Assembly (NCBI GenBank): GCA_001574975.1
Contig: KQ965740.1
Span: 278,103-342,102, forward strand
From: Gonapodya prolifera JEL478
Lineage: Eukaryota; Monoblepharomycota; Monoblepharidomycetes; Monoblepharidales; Gonapodyaceae
DNA length: 64,000 bases
Direction: 5' to 3'
The notes beneath the pieces were generated by a model. It searched no databases, was not told the DNA's origin, and was given only the letters and a program-made list of their open reading frames with translations. The first letter of the stretch is position 1; each line of letters opens with the position of its first letter. Positions 35,556 through 45,697 of the stretch are shown here, one piece after another. A program made the position numbers and the translations under genes.

Positions 35556-37323
35556 ATGACTTCCCGTCGGCGTCCGTTCACGCTTGGCGAGGCTGCGGGA
35601 ATCGACAGCAACACCGCAGAATTCGCACGCAGACACGCCCACGCGATACACAGGGGAAACAGGAAAAGGTCGCCTGCCCACTCAGACACTTCGGACAAGG
35701 AGAACGCGGTCGCTGCTATCCTCGAAGCGGGCATCGATTCAAGTGTATCCAAGGCATCCAATGCATTGTATCAAAAATCAGACGGATCGGGGCTTGCTCA
35801 GACACAACGCACCGGTCGCGACTCGGAGCCGTTTTCGGCGAGATTTGATAACGCAGCGAGCTCAAAGACGCACAAAAAGAATGCTGGGCAAAAGACGGTG
35901 CAGGGCGATGTGAATGTATCGCAGAATCACAGAGGTGGGTGGTCGGATCACACATTCTCATTGCAGGGTTGGGAGACGGGGAGGAAGCACCACAAATCAA
36001 ACCACGAAGCGCCTTCTTATCGCAAGAACGGTAATTGTAGAATCGCACTAATCACGTGTCGCACCAAAATCCGTCAAACAGTCCCCCTCCCCCCACCCAT
36101 CTTCATCCCCGCCATTGCTCCATCCGCATCCCGGGCCGACACAACTGACGCGACCACACACCTCCACAACGCCCAACTCATCGCGAATTTTCTCGACGAC
36201 GACTCCGACTCCGAATCGGACGCGTCCTCCATCGCCGACGCCGACGCCGACATGCATCTCCCGCCTCCACCCGCCGCCGACTCCGACTCCGAAGTCTCGG
36301 CCGACGTCATCACCGAAAGCATGCTGCACGAGCACGCGCACGCACTCGCGCCCGCGCTCGACACACCCGGCGGCATCGACAGGAAGCTCGAGCAGAGGCT
36401 CAAGCAGATCGGATACGGCAAGAACACGATTGGATATTTCAGGTACACGAGGCTTGTGCCCAGGTGAGACTACAAATACTCAAAATTCCCGTTTTAATGC
36501 TGCTCATTTCACTTATTCCTCTTAATCCCTCTTTTCTCTATTCCTCTTAATGCCCCTTTTCTCTTGTTCCTTATTACTCCCCCTTTTCTCTTATTCCTCT
36601 TAACCCCCGGGTTTTTTCCACGTGAACGTGACCACCCAACGCACAGGGAATCGCGCCGCAAAGGCGACCCCCAAACCCCCGACAAGGACTTCGAGTGCAG
36701 CAAGCGGTGCTGGGATGGTCTGGTCCGCGCGTGGCGCCGGCGCCTGCACGCGTGGGACCCCCCGCTCGAGGAACTGGACATTGAGGTGGCGCGCATGGCC
36801 GAGTCGCGCGGGATCCACCCGGCGCAGGAGAAGGCCCTTGCCAAGATGAAGGAGCTGTGGGTGTCAGGGGTCGCGTTTGTGCTTAGTTTGGGCGAGGCTG
36901 ATTTGAGTGCTGTGTGGTTTTGGTTGTGGTTCGTGTGTGTGTTTTTTGTAGGTATTTGGAAGAGGTTGATTGGGATGGGTGAGTGACTTCGATTCGTTCG
37001 ACTTGTGTACACCTTATTGCTTGACGGTGATTGAATCCCCCTCAGAATACCAACAATGCCATGGAACCCACAAACGCACGACAACGGGTGAGTACCTCAT
37101 TGAAAATGGCCTTTTCATTCACCAAAGGAAGGCTGACATTGAACTGCCATGCACTTCGAGCCTCTCGAATCCCTTCGACTCCAACATTGAGCAACTCGAG
37201 CATTCTTTCCAAGACCTCAACACGGAGCACAAGCCTCACCCGGTCCAAGGCGACCTCGCCGAGTCTCTCGCTCAAGTCCACATCGCACCACCCGCCGAGA
37301 ACACGGACACGGCATCCAAATAA
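35556..37323 (+). CDS. SLBP: Histone mRNA stem-loop-binding protein
   Basis: The RNA-binding domain is unmistakable: RKLEQRLKQIGYGKNTIGYF and YTRLVPR at the end of one exon (36382-36462), then after an intron ESRRKGDPQTPDKDFECSKR and CWDGLVRAWRRRLHAWDPP (36650-36770). This gives the family's KQIxYGKNTxGY, the VPR, the TPDK (phosphorylated Thr in animals) and the WRRxLHxWD motifs. The N-terminal part (35556-36370) is disordered, with DDDSDSESD runs. The C-terminal exons read YLEEVDWDEYQQCHGTHKR and end TASK at 37323; the very last splice is uncertain because a GTGAGT sits in an open frame at 37088. SLBP binds the 3' stem-loop of replication-dependent histone mRNAs, absent from Ascomycota models. 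Divergent from the NmrA-like gene. Confidence 0.88.
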
Positions 37324-37667
37324 AGGTGTACTTTTTTGTCTATACGAAACTCTTTTGTATTTCTCGAGAATAATGATAACGGCAATGGTATCACGAAATG
37401 TAAACCAGGCGACCCAACCTTCGTACCGGCCGACAGGGCTTCCCTCAGGGTCACAGCGGGTACCGTCCACTTTCCATCTAGCCAAGGCAATCATCCGTGT
37501 TGAGCTTTGGCGAGGGAGACCCGTGTGGAGTGTTACGAAGTCTTGTAGGACTCGCGAGGTGCATTGGTTTTGATCAGCATTTGATCCCCAAGTCACCCTT
37601 TCTCAGAGTCGTCCTATCTATGAATGTACCTCCACTGTTTAAGTTACTCAACGTTTTTCGAGTATTC

Positions 37668-37926
37668 GAAAACCAATGTAAGCCTCGTATCTGTCCAGCA
37701 GTCTTAGGAGCAAAGGACTGCGGTCTTAGCGAAAGGCCCCGCGCACCCTGCTCGCGCACGTTGGGCGTGTAGCCCGAGGTTCCATCATCGACGCGTGGGA
37801 GTGACCTCCCTCCACCCGCGAGCCGAAACTCGAGCAGGGCGAAAGGCGGATAGTGTCTCGACCGAAAACCGCGCCGAGAGGTCGCCGGGGCTGCACCCCG
37901 GAGACTCGTGGGAGTGAGTACCGGAT
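37668..37926 (-). ncRNA. Candidate structured RNA with an RNase P/MRP-like CR-V motif
   Basis: A GC-rich island without a credible protein. On the minus strand from about 37926 it holds several perfect hairpins: CCGGGG/CCCCGG (37901-37885), GGGAG/CTCCC with a 4-nt loop (37810-37797), GGGC/GCCC (37775-37763) and GCAGTC/GACTGC (37721-37698). Directly after the last comes ACAGATACGAGGCTTACA (37694-37677), close to the universal RNase P CR-V/P4 3' strand (ACAGA...GGCUUA). A short run of T follows (37672-37669) that could end Pol III transcription. An AGTCTC (37908-37903) upstream can pair with GAGGCT of the motif, as CR-I does in P4, although the usual GGAA of CR-I is missing. Structure is seen; identity is inference. 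MRP RNA is the alternative. Confidence 0.4.
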
Positions 37927-38141
37927 TATCTTGCATGGCAACGTGCGTGCGCGTGTGTAGGGGCGGCGGAGATGGATGGGACGCTCCGTGCCCTCGAAAG
38001 AAACAATTCAGCCGGTGTTTGGACTTTCAGCCGTCCACCTGGTGAACTTCAACGATGGAAAGGCAAGTGTGGACAGACAGCTTATTGTTACAAAACGTTT
38101 TGCAAAGGTAGAAAAAATCAATTAAATGTAGTGGTGCCCGA

Positions 38142-40684
38142 CTATGTGTACGGCAGAAAGTTTCCAACAATCAAAATGGGGATATTGCTAAAATTTGCAA
38201 AGGGCCGTACAAGACAATCAGAACCAGCAAGCTCACTCGAAAACGTCAGAGATACTCACTAACGATCTCTCCGTATTGTGAAGGAGAAACAACAGCTCAC
38301 AATTTTCCTTCGCCCAGACGAGGTCGCATCCGTTGCGGACAACCCTGGTGCAGCCGCGGTCCCACTCGCCCCCGACCCACCACTATCATCAGCGGGAGGA
38401 CTCCGAAGAACGCAACTCGTCAGCACCGCTTTCTGACCCTCGTCGAACGCAATATTTCCGTACTTCTCCCAGTAATTGACCGCCGAGTCCTCTTGCAGCA
38501 GCTCGTAGATACTCGTGCGCCCGTCGGAAAGCTTCTCGAGCGGAAGCCCTACGAGTTTGGCGAACTCGCGGTTCGTTTTGCAGATCTCCCCCGTTCGCCG
38601 CCACAGGCACGCCGGGATGCCCATGGACGAGAACACGCGGTCGTACTCGAGAAGTAATCGCTCGAACTGCTCCTCCACCAGGACCAGGTCGAGATCCGTC
38701 AGGGATTGGGCCACGGAGCGGAACGCGGGGCGGATTGTGCCAATGACTGAGAGGATACGCTGCCTCGCGGGAGGGGTCATATGTCTATCCATGTAGCGCT
38801 GAAGGCGCACATATCCCGCGTGGTAGTTGTAGGGTTTGAGCAGCCCGGCTTCGAACTTGGCGTGTATTACCCGCGTCAGTCGATCTTCGGGAGAGTCCGA
38901 GTCATCCGGGTCGGCTGCCGTCAAAATGAAGCGCTCGGCCTGTGAAATGAATGGTCGTCCAGGATTCGGAGGGGTGGGGTTTCGGGGGAGTGCAAAAGAC
39001 GGCATTTGTACGAGGCTGCGGTCGGTCGGTGGGAGACCTGCGGCAGCTACAGCAGCGGCTTCGAAAGCTTCCATCGCGGCGGCATCATCATTGGATCCGG
39101 TGTCACCACCTTCTACTCCCGTTAAAGCCGCGGGGTCAATGAATTGTCCAGACGCGTCAAGGGAATTGAGGAACTCTGTAATGATGGAGAACTCTTCTCC
39201 CGAGTGTGCCGAGGCAAACAGGTTAGGGAATGTCTGTAGGGATCCGAGAAGGTCTAGTGTGGTGAGGAGAGTGGACGGATTTGGAGGAGGAGTGAATGAA
39301 GTAAGGTGCGAGACTTGGTCAAATCCAGAGGTGGCATTGGGAAGCGACACGAGAGAAGAAAGATCTGTGGTTGGCAACGCGGTGTCTGTTGGAGCCGATG
39401 ATAGGAGCGAGGCAAAGGCGGAAGCGGCAGACTGAGGTGAAGGAATGTGCAGAGGTGCAGGAGTGGGTTCTGTGAGAAACTAGAAATGCAGTATCGTAAG
39501 AATGGAAGCGGGATCAGGAATAAGATATCTATTCATCACTCACTCCACTTGTTTGAGTCGCTGAACGTTGGTCGGAAATCCCACCGTTGTGTAAGGACGA
39601 AGCAGAATTCCCAACCAGCGCTTTGCTGTCCCCCGCGAGATGCTGGGTAAGCTTTCCAGACAGGGAACTACGCGATCCACCAGTGGTATCTCCAAGAAGA
39701 CCACCAGGAGAGGTGGTGGAACTGGAATTGGGTTCCAGCTTTGGCGCAGCCGATGCTCCGGAAAGAGCAGACGTGCTCGAAGCCCCATTTCCTGTTCCGG
39801 CTGGTGCTAGCACTCCAACAGCACCGTAGACTCCTGGTGCCATTTGAATGAGGGGCCCGTTGACAGTTGCTACCTGCCCGTTGGAGGATGGTATTCTCAC
39901 GACTTTGCCAGGCTGTCCAACACTAAGTTTTGCCAAAGCAGCGAGAGCTGTGGAATCGACCAAGGTCGGCGACGCTGTTAATGAAGAGTGCCCCGTAAGT
40001 GATGGAGACGATGAGGGTTCGTCGTGGCAGAGATGGGGGATGTTGCGCTTTATACAGCGTTGGCAGGGGCGGGTATCATCTATATGGAGTCGTGGTCCGG
40101 GGTATGGACGTTAATTGTACAAGTCGACAAGGTTCCAGTGTAATCCACCATTGCCTCCATCAACCCGCCTCTCCCGCTTTGTCCGAAAAGACACCCGTCA
40201 CACCATTCGAAAGTCTCGGGGCAATTTGCTTATAGTTCCGTGACAAAACTTCGTGATACAAGGGTAACTGACGCAATCAACCCTTCTGGCGGGGATTGCT
40301 GAGATAGTTTCCTTCGAAATCGTTCTTCCCCGTCTCGTTTGGACGCAAAGCTCTAATCCATTTGCCTCCTGCGTGATGGAGAAGATCGAATCGGACAGTC
40401 GACCGGCGCATATAAACTGGACAATGCCCACCACGATCGAGCAATCCCTTCATTCGTCGCCGTTTTATGTTATCCATCAAATGATTTAACTCACCACATG
40501 TCATGTGACTCCTTCTGCAGTAGACACAGGCATGAGAAACCTTCTTCCTCTTTGGTTGACCTCCCGAGGATCTGTTCCGCTTCGCTGGACCCGATACTGG
40601 GGACGCATCATCAACGTCTTCCCCATAAGCGTCATTCTCTGCTTTTACCAAAGGGTCGCCCTCGACCTGAAGGTCTGAAGCCAT
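38142..40684 (-). CDS. Zn2Cys6-PAS transcription factor of gluconeogenesis (ERT1/AcuK type)
   Basis: The start MASDLQVEGDPLVKAEND (40684) leads to KRKKVSHACVYCRRSHMTC. After a 414-bp intron (40494-40081) it continues DDTRPCQRCIKRNIPHLCHDEP, completing the binuclear cluster CX2CX6CXnCX2CX6C of the ERT1/AcuK/AcuM family. A Ser/Gly/Ala-rich stretch follows, then SERFILTAADPDDSDSPEDRL-like (AERFILTAAD, 38950), LKPYNYHAGYVRLQRYMDRHM and a PAS-like domain (RQRILSVIGTIRPAFRSVAQSLTD, EEQFERLLLEYDRVFSSMGIPACLWRRTGEIC). A final exon (38187-38142) reads NIPILIVGNFLPYT, the conserved end of the family, joined through a GTGAGT intron. These factors activate gluconeogenic genes (FBP1, PCK1) in other fungi. 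ERT1, AcuK and AcuM cannot be separated by eye. Confidence 0.87.
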
Positions 40685-40830
40685 CACTTGGATTGGGAAA
40701 AGTCCGACGATAGGGTGAACTGAAATGCAGAGTCACCCACCCTCGGCAACAAGTCAAGCTCCCCTTTATTGGAGTAGTAATTGTTGATTGATATTTTAGT
40801 GTACAAATATTTTCAGCAATAAATGCATCA

Positions 40831-43800
40831 TCAGTTTCGGCGGAGCATGGCGAGCAGGTCGGGCAGCGCAGGTTGCCCAACCATGTTTCCATATGGGTCA
40901 AGTGCTTGCCTGGTGACATGATTCGTATATGGCGGTTGTCTGGGTGGCTCTTGTTGTTGAGGATGCTGGGAGAATGTGGGCATTCCCATTCGGTTTCCAG
41001 GGGGCATGGTGTGAGAGCTAGAAGAATATCTCGGATTGGAAGGGACACCGAATGGCTGCGAGAACTGCGGTGCCATGTAAGGGAACGGTGCAGCTGGTGG
41101 TCCGTACCAAGGTGCTGCATATCCAGACGGCGCAGATGGGAATGCTGGCTGACGGGGATTGTTTGCAACCAACTGAGAAAGCCCCTCTTGATATAGCCGC
41201 AGTGCATCTGACGCAATGGGAGCGGGAGCAGCGGCCGGTCGTGTAATTTGGAGCTGACCAAGTAATTGATTCACCTTTAAGGGGGGTGGGGGCACAGGCG
41301 AATTCTTCTGCGGTTGACTCCAATTTTGAGTTTGGGGTTGGTCGTTTCGTCGGAAAGAGCCAGGGCCCCCGGTCTGGGGTCCCGAGTTGCCACTACTCCC
41401 TGCTACCGAGTAACCCAGCACTCTTTCAAGTGTACCCAAGTAACCCTCGTAGTTGACCTGAGTAACAGAACCCCCGTTCGAGGTGTTTCTCTGATCGTTC
41501 GGATGTTGATTTGTTCCCGAGTTATTCGGGCGCGGGGGCCGAGTGGGTCCAACCCCGAACTCGAACTTTCCGTCCATGTCCGCTAATCCAACCATGGAGG
41601 CACCAAATCCGTGTTTGCCACCAAGCTTTTTGCGCTTCGCTGGTGGAAGTTCCTGAGCGGATACACCAGGTGGTGGTACAATGACACCACGATGTCCCGG
41701 TAGCACTGGCATCCTGATGGTACCAGGCGGCAGCGCCAAGAACGATTTCCATTCTGGTTGGTCATCCCCAGGTCGCATCCCGAACTTGTCACTTCCATTC
41801 ACGGTACCCAGGGCAAACAGCCCAGGAGGCCCATTGTGAGAGTGTTCCCCTGGTGGAGAATCAGGAGGAGGTGTTATGGGAGGTCCAAAAAGTCCACGAA
41901 CGTCAATTTTCACAGCGTCAGGTACGCAACTGTACAAAACGTTCGTCACCATTGCATCGAAAGCTTTTTGGAGGCGACTCACTTGCACCACTTCGATTTC
42001 ATCCCCGTTTCAATCCACCTGTCTGTTCCGAAGTTGACTGCCTCGGCGCAATTCTTTCGAGATTGTCTTTTGTCAGCTTCCAGTGGAAATTTGAGTGGAG
42101 TGTGCAACTTACCAGTCCGCAGTTGAACCCTTGATGGTATGCTCCTGGGAACGTAACAATGAATTCTCCTTGGCGCTGGCATATTCGATGGCAAGGAATA
42201 CCCCATTGACGCAAAAACGTCGGACTCATGACAAATTCCTTGTGTCGTAAGAACTCTGTGCAACGCTTCGCATCGGCGGGGAAGAGAGCTTTGATAACAG
42301 ATCAGCACACTTCTCCAGATTGTGAGAGAGCAAACAAAATGCTTACATTGCGCGATGCGTTCGAGCCTTTCCTTGTGTTGGGGAGGTACAAAGTACCAAG
42401 TCTTCGGAGCACCGAAATGTAAATAGCTTCAGAGGAGATGGACGAGGTCAACGAAGAAAGGAACAGTGCGTGTATAACGAATCCCAACGTACTTAATAGA
42501 GTAAAGATCAACATCTTCGAGATGCCAAGCAAAAGTAGCTTTCCACATTCCAAAATAAACGTATGGAGATGTTATCCCTGGAATATTAATCTTTATCGAG
42601 GTGAAACAAGGTGAGGCCAGAGAGACAGAACCAGCCGAATTCGGAAAGACATACCGTGATTTTCTTCAAAATATTGTCTAACCTTCCCAAATTCCATTGC
42701 CCGGCCTTGCCCCTTTCAAAAACTGTGCCCTGTTGGTCCGCCCCATATGTCGGTGTTCCGTATGCAAGGTTACGCCAGTAATGTCGTTCGAGCTCCCTTT
42801 CTAACTCATCGTTGTATCGCTCGTTGAGAGTAAAGATTGTTTGAAGAAGTTCCTCGGGGAGAAGCTCCGGGTTGTGCAGGGAAGGCAAGGTTCTTCTTTT
42901 CACGATTTTCTTGCGCTTCGGTGGGGACGCGATTGACGACATTAGGTTTACGCTCTGTTGCGGTTCCAACAACCCTGCCTCGTTCTTCTCATCCCCTTCC
43001 ATGTGCACCGATCGCTCGTCGCTCGTGTCTGGTGGACTTGCCGGCGTCACGACAAAAGCATCCTTGGGATCATCGCTCATGCCATCTTGAGACGGAAGAA
43101 TAGGAATAACGGTGGATATGTCGCTGATGTCTTCGCCATCCGAACACTCGTCTAAAGCTTCTGCGTCCGGTCCTACCAGAGCGACGGGCGAGGCCAGTGC
43201 ATCATCCACCACATTTCCAGTCTCTGAGCTTATCGGCCTGGCACGACCCCCGCGACCACGCCGAGACACAGGCTGCCGCCTCGCCCTCACCGGACGATTC
43301 TTTGCCCGTGCAATCGCATCGCTTGGATTCCAATCCTGATCCTCTTCTTCTTCGTCTTCTGAGCCGTCTTCATCCTCCCCTTCGATTGCCTCAGGTTCCT
43401 CGCCCCGACTACGCTTTCGACCTCTCCGGTTTCGTTCTTCGTCACCATATTCTACCCCAGGAGGCCGGTTGATTTCTCTGAGTGCATCCCGCGCGAATTC
43501 TCCAAAACTCCACTCGCGCCGACGGGTCTCCATGTTGAGTTGGCGGTACACGCCATTCCGGCCGTTGAAATGCTGCGTGATCGGTGTGCGCAGCCGAAAG
43601 ATGGACAGTCTCCGGGGAGCGTATTGAGATGGAAGACCGATATCACTCTTAAATCCCTCTGGTGAGATAATCTGGCGTGCAATCGTGGTTGGAAGAGTTC
43701 TTTGATGGTCGAAAGACGTGTCCACTCACTTTCACTCCACCCCGTTCCAATCCCCACGGCTCAATAGCCGCCAAGTAGGCGTGAAAATCTTTGAATTGCT

Positions 43801-44462
43801 CGTCCGTCGGTCTGAAAACGGCCATTCCATGGGGTTCGAAGAAATGGTCCGGTTTTGCACCGAGAGCGTTGGGGAACCGGTCAAGACTGCAGCAGCTGCA
43901 ATCACCCTCGTTCGATTCCGAGTCATTGTCGTCGGAAACTGGGCCAGTATCTTCACCATCGGGTTTGTTGAGCTCAGGATTGGACTGTGTAGTTTCTACC
44001 GGAGCTGCATCAACAGTATAACCGGAGGGTGAAGGAGATTATTCTTAGCATACGTCGGCTTAATAAATCCAAAGTGAAAAGAACTTTACCATCTTTTCGG
44101 GAGTGTTCGGCGTCGGAAACATCACTTGACTTATCAACGCTGGCTGACAGGAGCTCTCTATCTTCGCCGGGCGGTTCGATGCCAGGAAGTGCACCGACCG
44201 AGAAACTATGAGTCTGGGGTCTGTGGAGAATGGCGATTGGTGGTGTGCGTGTAACGGACCGATTTTGACTTCTGAAACCATACCCCTCGACTTGGTTGGG
44301 ATCCTGCATCTTGGCTGTGACAGACAGCTTCTCCGCCATTTTCACAGCTGCAGAGCCATCTATCATGGACGGTGGTGCATTCTGGACCATTTCTATGCCG
44401 ACCTGTGGTCGCTCTTTAGGTGCAGTGGAGACAGTAGCGGGCCTTTTGGCGTTGGACCGCAT
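40831..44462 (-). CDS. JmjN/JmjC histone lysine demethylase (KDM4/Rph1-like)
   Basis: Fe(II)/2-oxoglutarate-dependent demethylase of H3K9/K36 type. The preferred start is 44462 ([11 protein letters not shown]). A regulatory-looking N-terminus leads to the JmjN domain: [32 protein letters not shown] (about 43820-43730), then [28 protein letters not shown]. Between JmjN and JmjC lies a long acidic/basic insert (about 43480-42900). JmjC follows: [31 protein letters not shown] (metal ligands H and E), [52 protein letters not shown] (second His) and [17 protein letters not shown]. The C-terminal exon is long, Pro/Asn/Gln-rich, without PHD, Tudor or C2H2 fingers. It ends [10 protein letters not shown] at 40831. 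Metal ligands are intact, so catalysis is expected. Confidence 0.88.
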
Positions 44463-45697
44463 TTGTCACTTTAGCTCACAAACGATTGATAGATTGACTG
44501 TGTGGAATTTGTTGAAAGTCGAGGAGGATGGACCAATGAGCAAAACAAGTTCAGGATGGACCCGTCAGCTTGGGTTCCTTCAGGAATCACTCCTTATGAT
44601 GTTTTGGAAGGTCCTAGACTAGTAGCCGTGCCGCAAGAGTGTGTGGGATTGTGGTAACGAAACACCGTCTTTTGATGTCCAGGCGGGCGGGGTGGGGGTG
44701 CGATTTTTGCCGCCCACGCATGACACATCAAAATCTACCCCGACAACTCTCGGACAGCAGAACTGGAGCTGTTATTCCAATAAATCAGTTAAGCGGAAAA
44801 TTTCCGTGCATTTCAGAGTTTTAATGTTGTATATTTGTCTTGTATCCCCTCCTAATTCTGACGGAACCAACTTAGATGTGCCACAACATTTCCAACACAT
44901 CTTCCTTGCTGTCTACCTTGAGGTCATCCATATATCTTGCGGACACTGGCAGATCAGGAACCACACTTTCACTAAGTAATGGTCAAATAATGCATGAAAC
45001 CTGTCACAGCAGTCTTGAAATTAGAAGAAACAACTTCTTCAAAATACAGCATAGAAGGAACTTGACAAAGTCTGGGACGTCAACCAGTGCTCAAGCCCAG
45101 CTGGTCGTCAGACAGAAGTTCGAGGATCAGACCATGCTTTGGCCGTGCGACAAGTTTACAAACAGTTCACAAATGCTTTCTGCTCATCGGCCGATCCTAA
45201 TAAAATACCGCCAAGAAGGGGACTCGTCTCTCCTGTTCTCAAAGTGTTCAAAAGAAGCCTCAGTTCTTCAGCTTGGATTGAGCTGCCGTTCGAACCAAAT
45301 AATCTACGTAGATTTCAAAACTTGCTTGAAGAGCAGGGTACGCCTTCAGGATATCATCAGGTGCTTACAAAAAGGCTGACTTTCTCCAAAGCAAATTCAA
45401 AGTGGAGTGGTTGTGGTGCAAAAGGAAGCAAGACTTGTCCAACATTTAGATGTGACCGATGATTTGATAGGAGCCACAACAACGAACGTGTGATTGCGAC
45501 CTTCGCTGTTCCCCGAGGCATGTCCAATAATCATCGTCTGCAATGTGTAGCTGGATTAATCTCCTCTCCACCGACCTCTTAAACGGCTGAGCTGGGACGA
45601 GTGTTGGTGACGGATGAGAAAGGCCCAGTCCGCCGCTGAACTGCGGCTGTGGTCGGTCATTCTTTGTCGCGCTCTCCGATCACTGGAAGCGACCGCG
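44463..45697. other. Divergent promoter interval; one unassigned frame
   Basis: About 1.2 kb between the divergent KDM4-like and coiled-coil genes. It is AT-rich. A plus-strand frame at 45139-45462 (reading FCSSADPNKIPPRRGLV and WIELPFEPNNLRRFQNL) is the longest protein-like stretch but has no domain I recognise and may be chance. No RNA gene was recognised. Confidence 0.4.

Noticed and set aside
37653-37673. Palindrome GTTTTTCGAGTATTCGAAAAC
   Set aside because: Short AT-rich palindrome next to the RNA candidate; alone it could be chance or a terminator-like hairpin.
37574-37936. 120-codon minus-strand frame over the GC-rich island
   Set aside because: Composition is Arg/Gly/Ser-biased as expected from GC-rich structured DNA; the hairpins explain it better.
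37972-38262. Plus-strand frame with Cys motif (CGQTAYCYKTFCKGRK)
   Set aside because: It is antisense to the last ERT1/AcuK exon (38187-38142) and its intron, whose IVGNFLP ending is conserved.
38254-38275. Premature stop after FTIRRDR in the ERT1/AcuK gene
   Set aside because: A GTGAGT donor just before the stop joins to a terminal exon with the family's VGNFLP ending.
45289-45299. GTTCGAACC, tRNA B-box-like
   Set aside because: No cloverleaf could be drawn around it on either strand.
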